A stretch of DNA of 60,890 nt, from positions 1 to 60,890 of the forward strand of contig JANXSQ010000412.1 of the NCBI GenBank assembly GCA_025356595.1, written 5' to 3'. The translations under genes were made by a program, and so were the position numbers. Positions 12,606 through 23,613 of this stretch are shown here, one piece after another. This DNA is from Janthinobacterium sp. GTDB lineage: Bacteria; Pseudomonadota; Gammaproteobacteria; Burkholderiales; Burkholderiaceae_D. Position 1 is the first letter of the stretch. Each line of letters opens with the position of its first letter. Below the pieces are notes generated by a model. It did not search any database. It was given only the letters and a program-made list of their open reading frames with translations, and had not been told where the DNA came from.

Positions 12606-13544
12606 ATGAATTCAGAGTGGGCAGAACAGCCGCAGTCCCAGGGTGGCCTGGGGGCGCCCGGAGCACAATTGAAGGCGCAGCGAGAAAGCTTGGGCTGGAC
12701 GGTGGAGAACGTCGCCGATCAGTTGAAGCTGGCGCCGCGCCAGGTGGTGGCGCTGGAGGAGGGCGACTTCGCCTCCCTGCCGAACCTGGCCGTGGTGCGC
12801 GGTTTCGTGCGCGCCTACGCCAAGGTGGTCAAGCTGGACGCCGCGCCCCTGGTGGCGATGATCGAGGTCAATCCCGTTCCCAGCGCCGAAGCGGCGCCGG
12901 CGCGGCGCGAGATTTCCGCCTCCTTCTCCGAGGCGCGTTTCCCCTCCATGACGCAGCGCGGCACCAAGCCGGCCGTGTGGATCGCCGGCGCCGTCGTGGC
13001 GGCCGTGGCCGCCGCGCTGGTGGCCTACAAGCTCGGCTATATTTCGCCGACCCTGCTGACGCGCGCCGACAAGGACGCCCCGGCCGCCAGCGCGCCGGCG
13101 GCCGCCGCCGCGCCGGTCGAGACGACCCTGATCAAGCCGGGCCAGGAATTGACGCCGCTGCAAACGCCGTCGGTGCCGCTCATTTCGGTGCCGGCCGCCG
13201 CCGGCAGCCCGTCCAGCGCGCCGGCCAGCGCTTCGCCCAACACGCCGGCCAGCGCGCCGGCGGCCGAGGCGCCGGTTCCGGCCGCCGCCCCGGTCGCCGC
13301 CGCCACCGGCGACGCGCTGGTGCTGACGGTGACGCAGGATTCCTGGGTCGAGATCCGCCGCGCCCGCGGCGCGCCGCTGATTTCGCGCACCGTCAAGGCC
13401 GGCAGCACGGAGACCTTCAACATCACCGAACCGGTGCAACTGGTGGTCGGCAAGCCGGCCGGCGTCGAGGCCAGCCTGCGCGGCGCCAAGCTGGAGCTGA
13501 CGCCCGTGCCAGGCGGCACCACTTCACGTTTGAGCATCAAATAA
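12606..13544 (+). CDS. rodZ: RodZ-like helix-turn-helix membrane protein
   Basis: A bitopic inner-membrane cytoskeletal protein linked to MreB-dependent cell shape. The N-terminal helix-turn-helix (about residues 18-80, [20 protein letters not shown]) is cytosolic. One transmembrane segment follows (about 122-142), then an Ala/Pro/Ser-rich periplasmic linker and a C-terminal DUF4115 beta domain (about 235-312, beginning [18 protein letters not shown]). I use ATG 12606, preceded by CAGGGA; ATG 12585, which overlaps the pilW stop, would add seven residues and is a real alternative. Confidence 0.88.
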   Translation: MNSEWAEQPQSQGGLGAPGAQLKAQRESLGWTVENVADQLKLAPRQVVALEEGDFASLPNLAVVRGFVRAYAKVVKLDAAPLVAMIEVNPVPSAEAAPARREISASFSEARFPSMTQRGTKPAVWIAGAVVAAVAAALVAYKLGYISPTLLTRADKDAPAASAPAAAAAPVETTLIKPGQELTPLQTPSVPLISVPAAAGSPSSAPASASPNTPASAPAAEAPVPAAAPVAAATGDALVLTVTQDSWVEIRRARGAPLISRTVKAGSTETFNITEPVQLVVGKPAGVEASLRGAKLELTPVPGGTTSRLSIK

Positions 13545-13545
13545 T

Positions 13546-14802
<1,257 letters not shown>

Positions 14803-14859
14803 ACGCCGGCGCGGCCTTGCCGCGCGACGCTTATCCCAGTCACAGAATAGAAGAACACT

Positions 14860-16212
14860 ATGTCAGAGAATAAAAAAGCCGAGAAGATCACCGCCGTCAA
14901 AGGCATGAACGACGTCCTGCCGGCCGACGCGCCGCTGTGGGAATTGTTCGAGAACACGGCGCAATCGGTCATGCAGAGCTACGGCTTCCAGCAGATCCGC
15001 ACGCCCATCGTCGAAGAGACCAAGCTGTTCGCGCGCGCCATCGGCGCCGTCACCGACATCGTCGAGAAGGAAATGTATTCCTTCACCGATTCGATGAACG
15101 GCGACATGCTGACCCTGCGCCCCGAGGGCACGGCCGGCGTGGTGCGCGCCGTCGTCGAGCACAACCTGGTGTATGAAGGTCCGAAGCGCCTCTGGTACAA
15201 GGGCCAGATGTTCCGCCACGAGAAGCCGCAGAAGGGCCGCTATCGCCAGTTCTACCAGTTCGGCGCGGAAGCGGTCGGCTTCACCGGCCCGGACATCGAC
15301 GCCGAGATGATCATGCTGTGCCGCCGCCTGTGGGACGATCTGGGCCTGGAGAACATCCGCCTCGAGCTGAACTCGATCGGCGACGCGGCCGAGCGCCAGC
15401 GCCACCGCGCCGACCTGATCGCCTATCTGGAAAGCCATATGGACGCGCTCGACGAGGAGGCCAAGCGCCGCCTGCACAGCAATCCGCTGCGCATCCTCGA
15501 CACCAAGAATCCGGCCATGCAGGCCCTGGTCAACGCCGCGCCCAAGCTGCTCGACTACCTGGGCGCGGAATCGCTGGCCCACTTCGACGGCGTGCAGAAG
15601 ATCCTGAACCACAACAACATCCCGTTCACGATCAATCCGCGCCTGGTGCGCGGCCTCGATTACTACAACCGCACCGTCTTCGAGTGGGTCAGCGACGCGC
15701 TCGGCGCGCAGGGCACGGTGTGCGCCGGCGGCCGCTACGACGGCATGGTCGAAATGTTCGGCGGCAAACCGACGCCGGCCGTCGGTTTCGCCATGGGCAT
15801 CGAGCGCCTGGTGTTGCTGATGAAGGACGCGGGCGAACCGGAAATGCCGGGCCAGTGCGACGTCTACATGGTGCACCAGGGCGAGGGCGCGCAACTGCAA
15901 GCTTTCGTGCTGGCGGAACGGATTCGCGATGCCGGCCTCGACGTTGTGCTACATTGCGCTGCGAGCAACGGCGGCGGCAGCTTCAAGACGCAGATGAAAA
16001 AGGCCGACGCCAGCGGCGCCGCTTTCGCCATCATCCTCGGCGAGGACGAAGTGGAGAAGCATGTCGCCAACGTGAAGGCGCTGCGCGCCTCCGACGCGGG
16101 CCAGCAGCAGAGCACGGTGCCCTTCGACGAGGTGGTCGATTTCGTGGTCGACCAGATCGTCGGCTGCCAGGATCCCAGCCACGACCATGGCCACACGCAT
16201 TTCCACCACTGA
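14860..16212 (+). CDS. hisS: Histidine-tRNA ligase
   Basis: A class II aminoacyl-tRNA synthetase charging tRNA-His. Motif 2 ([19 protein letters not shown]), the histidine-binding loop [15 protein letters not shown] and motif 3 ([15 protein letters not shown]) are intact, with the anticodon-binding domain at the C-terminus. It has 450 residues, with a short His-rich tail ([11 protein letters not shown]) that is not part of the fold and could bind metal. It belongs to the ispG-hisS-yfgM-bamB-der unit. Confidence 0.97.
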   Translation: MSENKKAEKITAVKGMNDVLPADAPLWELFENTAQSVMQSYGFQQIRTPIVEETKLFARAIGAVTDIVEKEMYSFTDSMNGDMLTLRPEGTAGVVRAVVEHNLVYEGPKRLWYKGQMFRHEKPQKGRYRQFYQFGAEAVGFTGPDIDAEMIMLCRRLWDDLGLENIRLELNSIGDAAERQRHRADLIAYLESHMDALDEEAKRRLHSNPLRILDTKNPAMQALVNAAPKLLDYLGAESLAHFDGVQKILNHNNIPFTINPRLVRGLDYYNRTVFEWVSDALGAQGTVCAGGRYDGMVEMFGGKPTPAVGFAMGIERLVLLMKDAGEPEMPGQCDVYMVHQGEGAQLQAFVLAERIRDAGLDVVLHCAASNGGGSFKTQMKKADASGAAFAIILGEDEVEKHVANVKALRASDAGQQQSTVPFDEVVDFVVDQIVGCQDPSHDHGHTHFHH

Positions 16213-16294
16213 CTTGCCCGCTTCAAGCGCGGGCGGGACGGCCGGCCCGGGCGATTTTATTTTTTGAACCATTAACCATTACAAGCTCACACTC

Positions 16295-16948
16295 ATGGCA
16301 TACGATCTCGAAGAACAAGAACAAATCGCTACCCTCAAGGCGTGGTGGAAGCAGTACGGCAACCTGACATCGTGGGTGCTGATCGTCGCGATGGGCTCGT
16401 ACAGCGCCTGGACGGCGTGGAATTACTACCAGCGCAACCAGTCGCTGCAAGCCTCGCAGTTGTACGACGAGCTGCAGAACGCCGTGCAGGCCAAGGACAA
16501 CACCAAGGTGCAGCGCGCCGCCGGCGACATGCAGAGCCGCTTCGGCTCCACCGCCTACGCGCCGATGAGCGCGCTGGCCGCGGCCAAGAGCGCTTACGAG
16601 GCGAAAGACCTGAAGGCGGCGAAGACCCAGTTGCAATGGGTGGCCGAGCACGGCGCCGACGAGTACAAGGCCGTCGCCAAGCTGCGCCTGGCCGGCGTGC
16701 TGCTCGACGAGAAAGCCTACGACGAGGCGCTGAAGGCGCTGTCGGGCGAGCTGCCGGCGCAATTCGCCGGCGCCGTGGCCGACCGCAAGGGCGACATCCT
16801 GGTGGCGCAGAACAAGCTGGTCGAGGCGCGCGCCGCCTACGTCGCCGCGCTGGCCGCGACCGACAAGAAGAACCCTGGCCGCCAGCTGATCGAGATCAAA
16901 CTCGAAGCCATCGGCGGCAGCCTGCCGGAAGCGAAAGCGGCCGCCTGA
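16295..16948 (+). CDS. YfgM-type TPR membrane protein (SecYEG ancillary subunit)
   Basis: A 217-residue single-pass inner-membrane protein with a short cytosolic N-terminus, one transmembrane helix (about residues 22-45) and a periplasmic tetratricopeptide domain (TPR_21). E. coli YfgM joins the SecYEG translocon and helps periplasmic chaperones. The N-terminal sequence MAYDLEEQEQIATLKAWWK and the position between hisS and bamB are diagnostic. Confidence 0.9.
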   Translation: MAYDLEEQEQIATLKAWWKQYGNLTSWVLIVAMGSYSAWTAWNYYQRNQSLQASQLYDELQNAVQAKDNTKVQRAAGDMQSRFGSTAYAPMSALAAAKSAYEAKDLKAAKTQLQWVAEHGADEYKAVAKLRLAGVLLDEKAYDEALKALSGELPAQFAGAVADRKGDILVAQNKLVEARAAYVAALAATDKKNPGRQLIEIKLEAIGGSLPEAKAAA

Positions 16949-17042
16949 GCCGGTCCTGAGACGGCCCGCGGCCCCGGCCGCCGGCCCCGTGCCCGACGCT
17001 GCGGCGGGGCGTGCGTGAACAGTAAAATGCAAGGTTAAACTT

Positions 17043-18188
17043 ATGCGTATCACCGAAAAGCTGCTTGGTCTGAGTCTGTTGGTCCTGATGGCCGGCTGTT
17101 CCTCCCTGAATCCCTTCGCGTCCAAGCCGACGAAGAACCAGCCGGTCAAGCTGGTCGAGCTGAAGTCCGCGCTGGCCGTGCGCAGCGCCTGGAAGCAATC
17201 GATTGGCAAGGCCGGCGTCTACTCCTTCACGCCGGCGCTGGCCAAGGACAGCCTGTTCGTGGCCGGCAACGACGGCGCCATCGCGCGCCTGGACGCGGCC
17301 AGCGGGCGCGAAGTGTGGCGCATCAAGGCCGGCATGGACTTGACGGCTGGCGTGGGCAGCGACGGCGAGGTCGTCGTGGTGGGCGCCGCGAAGGGCGTGA
17401 TCCTGGCCTACGACGCCGACGGCAAGCAGTTGTGGAAGCAGCAGGCCTCGAGCGAGATCCTGTCGGCCCCGGTGGTCGGCATGGGCGTCGTCGTGGTGCG
17501 CAGCGTCGACAACCGCATCGTCGCCTACGACGCCAAGACCGGCGCCAAGAAATGGAACGTGCAGCGCGCCACGCCGGCGCTGACCCTGCGCAACGCGCCG
17601 GGCATGCTGGTGGCCGGCCCCAACGTGTATGTCGCCCAGCCGGGCGGCAAGCTGCTGGCGCTGACCCTGGCGGCCGGCGTGCCGCGCTGGGAGGTGGTGG
17701 TGGGCGAACCGCGCGGCGCCACCGAACTGGAACGCGTCACCGACATCGCCGGCACGCCGGTCCTGTTCGACAAGGACGTCTGCGCCGTCTCGTATCAAGG
17801 CCGGGTCGGCTGCTTCGACGCGGCCACCGGCGCGGCGCGCTGGACCAAGGAGCAATCCTCGGACGTCGGCGTGGCCGTCGACCAGCGCTTCGTCTTCACC
17901 GCCGACGAAAAAGGCGCGGTCGCCGCGTTCAGCCGCGAAGGCGGCCAGAGCGCCTGGAAAACCGAGGCGCTCGGCTACCGCCGCCTGTCGACCCCGGCCT
18001 CCTTCGGCCGCACGGTCGCGGTCGGCGATTTTGAAGGTTTCATCCACTTCCTGTCACGGGAAGATGGCGCATTAATAGGTCGCGTCAGCACCGACGGCAG
18101 CCCGATCACATCGGTTCCCGTCATCGCCGGCACGAATTTGATTTTTCAAACCCAATCAGGGACAGTGACCGCTCTCGCGGTCGAGTAA
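17043..18188 (+). CDS. bamB: Outer membrane assembly lipoprotein BamB
   Basis: BamB is the beta-propeller lipoprotein of the BAM complex that inserts beta-barrel proteins into the outer membrane. A signal peptide ends in the lipobox LMAGC, and the remaining 360 residues are PQQ-like propeller repeats (for example [52 protein letters not shown]). It is four bases from der, so the two are co-transcribed. Confidence 0.96.
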   Translation: MRITEKLLGLSLLVLMAGCSSLNPFASKPTKNQPVKLVELKSALAVRSAWKQSIGKAGVYSFTPALAKDSLFVAGNDGAIARLDAASGREVWRIKAGMDLTAGVGSDGEVVVVGAAKGVILAYDADGKQLWKQQASSEILSAPVVGMGVVVVRSVDNRIVAYDAKTGAKKWNVQRATPALTLRNAPGMLVAGPNVYVAQPGGKLLALTLAAGVPRWEVVVGEPRGATELERVTDIAGTPVLFDKDVCAVSYQGRVGCFDAATGAARWTKEQSSDVGVAVDQRFVFTADEKGAVAAFSREGGQSAWKTEALGYRRLSTPASFGRTVAVGDFEGFIHFLSREDGALIGRVSTDGSPITSVPVIAGTNLIFQTQSGTVTALAVE

Positions 18189-18192
18189 TACA

Positions 18193-19536
18193 ATGAAGCC
18201 GGTAATTGCACTAGTAGGTCGACCCAATGTTGGGAAATCGACTTTATTCAATCGTCTCACCCGCTCGCGCGATGCGCTGGTGGCCGACCTCCCTGGGTTG
18301 ACGCGCGATCGTCACTATGGCGAAGGTCGCGTGGGCGAACGTCCCTTCCTGGTCATCGATACGGGTGGTTTCGAACCCGTCGCCAAGGAAGGCATCATGC
18401 ACCAGATGGCGCTGCAGACCAAGCAGGCGGTGGCCGAGGCCGACGTCGTGATCTTCATCGTCGACGGCCGCCAGGGCCTGACGCCGCACGACAAGACCAT
18501 CACCGACTTCCTGCGCAAGAGCGGCCGGCCGGTGATGCTGGTCGTGAACAAGGCCGAGGGCATGCGCTACACCGCCGTCGTCTCCGAGTTCTATGAGCTG
18601 GGCATGGGCGATCCGATCGCCATCTCCTCGGCCCACGGCGACGGCGTCAACGACCTGGTCGAGGAGGCGCTCAACACCGCCTTCGCCCAGCGTCCGCCGG
18701 AAGCGGAAGAGCTCGAGCCGGTCGCGCGCGGCATCAAGATCGCCATCGTCGGCCGTCCCAACGTGGGCAAGTCGACCCTGGTCAACACCCTGCTGGGCGA
18801 GGAGCGCGTGATCGCCTTCGACATGCCGGGCACGACCCGCGATTCGATCGAAATCCCCTTCGAGCGCGACGGCCAGCAGTACACCCTGATCGACACGGCC
18901 GGCATCCGCCGCCGCGGCAAGGTCTTCGAGGCGATCGAGAAATTCTCCGTCGTCAAGACGCTGCAATCGATCTCCGAGGCGAACGTCGTGGTGCTGCTGC
19001 TCGACGCCCAGCAGGACATCTCCGAGCAGGACGCGCACATCGCCGGCTTCGTGCTCGAGACGGGCCGCGCGCTGGTGGTGGCGGTGAACAAATGGGACGG
19101 CCTGCAGTCGAGCGAGCGCGACGAGATCAAGATCGACATCGACCGCAAGCTCGATTTCCTCTCCTTCGCGCAGACCCACTTCATTTCGGCGCTGAAGGGC
19201 TCCGGCATCGCGCCGCTGATGAAGTCGCTCAACGCGGCCTACGCGGCCGCCATGTGCGACCTGTCGACGCCGAAGCTGACGCGCGCCCTGATCGAGGCCG
19301 TGGAGAAGCAGGAACCGCGCCGCAAGGGCTCGATCCGTCCGAAACTGCGCTATGCGCATCAGGGCGGCATGAACCCGCCGATCATCGTGATTCACGGTAA
19401 CGCCCTGGACGCCGTCGGCGATCCCTACAAGCGCTACCTGGAAAAGCATTTCCGCGACACCTTCTCGCTGGTCGGCACGCCGCTGCGCATTGAGTTGCGC
19501 ACAGGTAAGAACCCGTTTAACAAAACGCAGAAATAA
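18193..19536 (+). CDS. der: Ribosome biogenesis GTPase Der
   Basis: Der (EngA) is the double-GTPase needed for 50S subunit maturation. Two complete G domains are visible, each starting with GRPNVGKST (about residues 8 and 188) and carrying DTAG or DTGG and NKxx motifs. A KH-like domain forms the C-terminus ([22 protein letters not shown]). It has 447 residues, normal length. Confidence 0.97.
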   Translation: MKPVIALVGRPNVGKSTLFNRLTRSRDALVADLPGLTRDRHYGEGRVGERPFLVIDTGGFEPVAKEGIMHQMALQTKQAVAEADVVIFIVDGRQGLTPHDKTITDFLRKSGRPVMLVVNKAEGMRYTAVVSEFYELGMGDPIAISSAHGDGVNDLVEEALNTAFAQRPPEAEELEPVARGIKIAIVGRPNVGKSTLVNTLLGEERVIAFDMPGTTRDSIEIPFERDGQQYTLIDTAGIRRRGKVFEAIEKFSVVKTLQSISEANVVVLLLDAQQDISEQDAHIAGFVLETGRALVVAVNKWDGLQSSERDEIKIDIDRKLDFLSFAQTHFISALKGSGIAPLMKSLNAAYAAAMCDLSTPKLTRALIEAVEKQEPRRKGSIRPKLRYAHQGGMNPPIIVIHGNALDAVGDPYKRYLEKHFRDTFSLVGTPLRIELRTGKNPFNKTQK

Positions 19537-19587
19537 GCGGCGCGTGCGCGACATGCGGCGCGTAAACAGGTTACAGTGGCTTCTAAG

Positions 19588-19614
19588 CATCATTCTCTTC
19601 CGGGAGAATGATGC
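19588..19614 (+). promoter_or_regulatory. Perfect hairpin in the hfq leader
   Basis: An 11-base-pair perfect stem GCATCATTCTC / GAGAATGATGC with loop TTCCG, 65 bases before hfq. No T tract follows, so it is not a standard terminator. It may end the der transcript with Rho, stabilise an mRNA end, or take part in hfq autoregulation, which is known in E. coli. Confidence 0.5.
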
Positions 19615-19678
19615 ATTAGCACTTGAAATCGAGCGAGTCGTCTCCAAATCTTAACTACAACAACATCACGGAGCTGTT

Positions 19679-19915
19679 ATGAGCAACAAAGGGCAACTGT
19701 TACAAGACCCATTCCTCAATGCATTACGCAAAGAGCATGTTCCTGTCTCGATCTACCTGGTCAACGGCATCAAGCTGCAGGGCCACATCGAATCCTTCGA
19801 TCAATACGTCGTCTTGCTGCGCAATACGGTCACCCAGATGGTGTACAAGCACGCCATCTCGACCGTCGTGCCGGCGCGCGCCGTCAATCTCAATATTGAA
19901 GCCGAAGCGGAATAA
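19679..19915 (+). CDS. hfq: RNA chaperone Hfq
   Basis: Hfq is a ring-forming Sm-like protein that pairs small RNAs with mRNAs. The 78-residue protein has both Sm motifs: Sm1 ([20 protein letters not shown]) and Sm2 with the invariant YKHA. The C-terminal tail is very short ([10 protein letters not shown]), as in other beta-proteobacteria. The start is preceded by GGAGCTGTT. hflX follows after 42 bases. Confidence 0.98.
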   Translation: MSNKGQLLQDPFLNALRKEHVPVSIYLVNGIKLQGHIESFDQYVVLLRNTVTQMVYKHAISTVVPARAVNLNIEAEAE

Positions 19916-19957
19916 GGCCTTGCGCCAGACTTTCCTTCCCAACCGCCCGATCCCGTC

Positions 19958-21163
19958 ATGCGCGCGGCCTTAGTCGGCGTCGACTTCGGCCAGGGCGACT
20001 TTGCCGCCAGCGTCGAGGAATTGATGCTGCTCGCGCGTTCCGCGGGGGTGGAGCCGATCACGACCATCACGGCGAAGCGCTCCAGTCCGGACTCGGCCTA
20101 TTTCGTCGGCAGCGGCAAGGCCGACGAGATCGGCGACGCGGTGGTCAATGACGGGCTTGAAATCGTCATTTTCAACCACGCCCTGTCGCCGGCCCAGCAA
20201 CGCAACCTGGAAAAGCGCCTCAACATCCGGGTGCTCGACCGCACCAGCCTGATCCTCGACATCTTCGCGCAGCGCGCCAAGAGCCACGAGGGCAAGCTGC
20301 AGGTCGAGCTGGCCCAGTTGCAGCATCTGGCCACCCGCCTGATCCGCGGCTGGACCCATCTGGAACGGCAAAAGGGCGGCATCGGCTTGCGCGGCCCGGG
20401 CGAAACCCAGCTCGAGACCGACCGCCGGCTGATCGGCGACCGCGTCAAGGCGCTGCGCGCGCGGCTCGAAAAACTCCACAAGCAACGCGAAACCCAACGC
20501 CGCGCGCGCGGTCGCAACCACACCTTTTCGGTCTCCCTGGTCGGCTACACCAACGCCGGCAAGTCGACCCTGTTCAACGCCCTGACCAAGGCCGGCGTGT
20601 ACGTCGCCGACCAGTTGTTCGCGACGCTGGACACCACCTCGCGCCGGGTCTACCTGGGGCAGGAGGTGGGCAATGTGGTGATCTCGGACACGGTCGGTTT
20701 CGTGCGCGAATTGCCGCATCAATTGGTGGCGGCCTTCCGCGCCACGCTGGAAGAGACCATCCACGCCGATCTCCTGCTGCACGTCGTCGACGCCGCGTCG
20801 CCGGTGCGCATGGAGCAGATCGAGCAGGTGAACCTGGTCTTGAAGGAAATCGGCGCCGATCACATTCCGCAGATACTGGTGTGGAACAAGATCGACGCGG
20901 CCGGCCTCGAACCGTCCGTCGAGCGCGATGAGGACGGCAAGCTGCACCGCGTCTTCGTCAGCGCCCAGAAGGGCACCGGGCTGGATCTGCTGCGCGCGGC
21001 CATCGTCGAATCGGCCAGGGACGCGCCCGCCGCGGCCCATCTGTACCAGGACGACGCCGAGCCGTCCGAGGACGATGCGCAGGACGAAGCAAGCCCGGAT
21101 CAGGCTGACGAAGCTGAGCAGGCCGAGAGCAATCCCACCAACATCCATGCCGGAACACGATAG
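19958..21163 (+). CDS. hflX: GTPase HflX
   Basis: HflX is a ribosome-splitting GTPase that rescues heat-stalled 50S subunits. The N-terminal HflX domain contains GIGLRGPGETQLETDRR. The G domain begins with the P-loop GYTNAGKST and continues with DTVGF and NKID. The C-terminal 35 residues are an acidic Asp/Glu/Ala tail. It lies between hfq and hflK as in E. coli and Burkholderiales. Confidence 0.95.
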   Translation: MRAALVGVDFGQGDFAASVEELMLLARSAGVEPITTITAKRSSPDSAYFVGSGKADEIGDAVVNDGLEIVIFNHALSPAQQRNLEKRLNIRVLDRTSLILDIFAQRAKSHEGKLQVELAQLQHLATRLIRGWTHLERQKGGIGLRGPGETQLETDRRLIGDRVKALRARLEKLHKQRETQRRARGRNHTFSVSLVGYTNAGKSTLFNALTKAGVYVADQLFATLDTTSRRVYLGQEVGNVVISDTVGFVRELPHQLVAAFRATLEETIHADLLLHVVDAASPVRMEQIEQVNLVLKEIGADHIPQILVWNKIDAAGLEPSVERDEDGKLHRVFVSAQKGTGLDLLRAAIVESARDAPAAAHLYQDDAEPSEDDAQDEASPDQADEAEQAESNPTNIHAGTR

Positions 21164-21164
21164 T

Positions 21165-22448
21165 ATGCTTGTCTCCCTAAAGAAGAAAATCGGCCTGAAG
21201 CTGTCCCTCAACGATCCCCATTGGGGCAATCAGAAGGACGACGCCAAGAAAGCCCAAGAGGGCAAAAAGCCCGGCGAGGGTCCGCCCGACCTGGATCAGC
21301 TGTGGCGCGATTTCAACGCCCGCCTGAACGCCTTTTTCGGTCAGAAGAACCGCCCCGAGAATAACGGCGGCGGCGGCATGCGCCCCGACATGAAGGGCGC
21401 CGGCATCACCGTCGGCGTCGCCGCCGCCGTGGTGGCGCTGATCTGGCTGGCCAGCGGCTCCTTCATTGTGCAGGAGGGCCAGACCGGCGTCGTGATGACC
21501 TTCGGCCGCTACAGCCACTCCACGCCGGCCGGTTTCAACTGGCGCTGGCCATACCCCTTCCAGACCGACGAGACGGTCAACGTCTCGCAGGTGCGCACCG
21601 TCGAAGTGGGTTACCGCTCGACCGTCAAGAACAAGCAGGCCAAGGAATCGCTGATGCTGACCGACGATGAGAACATCATCGACATCCAGTTCGCGGTGCA
21701 GTACACGCTGAAGGATCCGGTCGCCTGGTTGTTCAACAACCGCGACCAGGAGGAGACGCTGCGCCAGGTCGCCGAAACCTCGATCCGCGAGATCGTCGGG
21801 CGCAGCAAGATGGACTTCGTGCTCTACGAGGGCCGCGAAAAGGTCGCCCTCGACACCCAGCAGTTGATGCAGCAGATTCTCGACCGCTACGCCGTCGGCG
21901 CCGTCGTCACCAACGTGACGATGCAGGCCGTGCAGCCGCCCGAGCAGGTGCAGACCGCCTTCGACGACGCCGTCAAGGCCGGCCAGGACCGCGAACGGCA
22001 GAAGAACGAGGGCCAGGCCTACGCCAACCAGGTGGTGCCGGTGGCGCGCGGCAACGCCTTCCGCCTGCTGCAGGAGGCCGAGGCCTACCGCTCCATGGTC
22101 ACCGAGAACGCCATCGGCAACGCCTCGCGCTTCACCCAGGTGCTGGGCGAGTACCAGAAGGCGCCCGGCGTGACGCGCGACCGCATGTACCTCGAGACCA
22201 TGCAGCAGATCTTCTCGAGCGCCAGCAAGGTCATGATCGACGCCAAGAGCGGCAGCAATCTGCTGTATCTGCCGCTCGACAAGCTGATCGCGCAAAGCGC
22301 CGCGCAGGACGCCGGCGCGGCCGCCGCGAAGGCCGCCAGCACCCCGCCGGCCGCCGCGACGCTGCCGTCGGACATCATGCAAACAGTGGAATCGCCACGC
22401 CGCGACGGCCGTTCCCGGGAAACGTCGCGTGATCGGGAGGGTCGCTAA
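21165..22448 (+). CDS. hflK: FtsH protease regulator HflK
   Basis: HflK forms, with HflC, the large SPFH/prohibitin cage that surrounds and restrains the FtsH protease. A glycine- and charge-rich cytosolic N-terminus (with a DLDQLWRDFNARLNAFFG segment) precedes one transmembrane helix (about residues 77-97). The SPFH/band-7 domain follows, and the tail is Ala-rich. I start at ATG 21165, one base after the hflX stop; ATG 21147 inside hflX would add six residues. Its TAA overlaps the hflC ATG. Confidence 0.95.
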   Translation: MLVSLKKKIGLKLSLNDPHWGNQKDDAKKAQEGKKPGEGPPDLDQLWRDFNARLNAFFGQKNRPENNGGGGMRPDMKGAGITVGVAAAVVALIWLASGSFIVQEGQTGVVMTFGRYSHSTPAGFNWRWPYPFQTDETVNVSQVRTVEVGYRSTVKNKQAKESLMLTDDENIIDIQFAVQYTLKDPVAWLFNNRDQEETLRQVAETSIREIVGRSKMDFVLYEGREKVALDTQQLMQQILDRYAVGAVVTNVTMQAVQPPEQVQTAFDDAVKAGQDRERQKNEGQAYANQVVPVARGNAFRLLQEAEAYRSMVTENAIGNASRFTQVLGEYQKAPGVTRDRMYLETMQQIFSSASKVMIDAKSGSNLLYLPLDKLIAQSAAQDAGAAAAKAASTPPAAATLPSDIMQTVESPRRDGRSRETSRDREGR

Positions 22449-23338
22449 TGAACCGCATCGTTACAACCGTGGTCGCGGGCTTCATCGCGCTGATGCTGCT
22501 CTCCTCGACCGTCTTCATCGTCGACCAGCGCAAGTACGCCATCGTCTTCGCCCTGGGCGAAGTGAAGCAGGTGATCAGCGAGCCGGGGCTGCATTTCAAA
22601 CTGCCGCCGCCGTTCCAGAACGTGCTCTTCCTCGACAAGCGCGTGCTGACCATCGAATCGCAGGAGGCCGACCGCTTCATCACGGCCGAGAAGATGAACA
22701 TCCTCGTCGACGCCTTCGTGAAGTGGCGCATCGTCGAGCCGAAGCTGTACTTCGTCAGCTTCGGCGGCGATGAAAGCCGCGCGCGCGACCGCCTGTCGCA
22801 GATCGTCAAGGCCTCGCTGAACGACGAAATCACCAAGCGCACGGTGCGCGAAGTGATCTCCGGCCAGCGCGGCAAGGTGATGGAGTCGATCCGCGCCAAG
22901 GTGATCGCCGAATCGAAGCTGATCGGCGTCGAGATCATCGACGTGCGCCTGAAGCGCGTCGACTACGTCGAGCAGATCAACAACTCGGTGTACGACCGCA
23001 TGAAGTCGGAGCGGGTGCGCGTGGCCAACGAGCTGCGTTCGACCGGTTCGGCCGATTCCGAGAAGATCCGCGCCGACGCCGACAAGCAGCGCACCGTGAT
23101 CCTCGCCGAAGCCTACCGCGAAGCGGAGAAAATCCGCGGCGAGGGCGACGCCAAGGCCTCGCTGACCTACGCCCAGGCCTTCGGCAAGAATCCGGAGTTC
23201 TACAAGTTCTACCGCAGCCTGGAAGCCTACCGCGCGACGTTCAAGAACCACAGCGACGTGATGGTGGTGGACGCCAATTCGGACTTCTTCAAGTACTTCA
23301 AGGGTTCCGGCGGCGCCTCGGCGCCGGCCAAGAAGTAG
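22448..23338 (+). CDS. hflC: FtsH protease regulator HflC
   Basis: The partner of HflK in the membrane cage regulating FtsH. A single N-terminal transmembrane helix (about residues 5-27) anchors a periplasmic SPFH domain and coiled coil (SEKIRADADKQRTVILAEAY). It has 296 residues. The start overlaps the hflK stop as TAATG, indicating coupled synthesis of the two subunits. Confidence 0.96.
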   Translation: MNRIVTTVVAGFIALMLLSSTVFIVDQRKYAIVFALGEVKQVISEPGLHFKLPPPFQNVLFLDKRVLTIESQEADRFITAEKMNILVDAFVKWRIVEPKLYFVSFGGDESRARDRLSQIVKASLNDEITKRTVREVISGQRGKVMESIRAKVIAESKLIGVEIIDVRLKRVDYVEQINNSVYDRMKSERVRVANELRSTGSADSEKIRADADKQRTVILAEAYREAEKIRGEGDAKASLTYAQAFGKNPEFYKFYRSLEAYRATFKNHSDVMVVDANSDFFKYFKGSGGASAPAKK

Positions 23339-23365
23339 GCGCGGGCGGCGCTTGAAAACCTGCGG

Positions 23366-23403
23366 CGGGCCCGCCTTCCACGCGAAGGCGGGCCCGTTTT
23401 TTT
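23366..23403 (+). terminator. Rho-independent terminator after hflC
   Basis: A 13-base-pair perfect stem CGGGCCCGCCTTC / GAAGGCGGGCCCG, loop CACGC, followed by seven T. It ends the hfq-hflX-hflK-hflC unit and separates it from hisZ. Confidence 0.93.
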
Positions 23404-23447
23404 ATGCGCCGCGAACGCCTAAGTGGCTGCTTCTTAAGGTTTTTTCG

Positions 23448-23461
23448 CCTGTCTAGACAGG
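23448..23461 (+). promoter_or_regulatory. 14-base perfect palindrome upstream of hisZ
   Basis: CCTGTCTAGACAGG is a perfect palindrome between the hflC terminator and hisZ. A TAAAAT at 23524-23529 could be the hisZ -10. The palindrome could be an operator, but no cognate regulator is evident here. Confidence 0.35.
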
Positions 23462-23613
23462 AATTTCGCGGGCCGGTTTTGCGCCCGCGCAGCGACTTTC
23501 TCCCTCTTCCCGGACATTTTCGCGTAAAATATCAGGTTCGGCCTTCTGCCCGGCGCGCGCCTAGCCGCCCCGTGGAACGCATTTTTCAACTTTCTTCAAT
23601 CTCCTGTTCCCCC

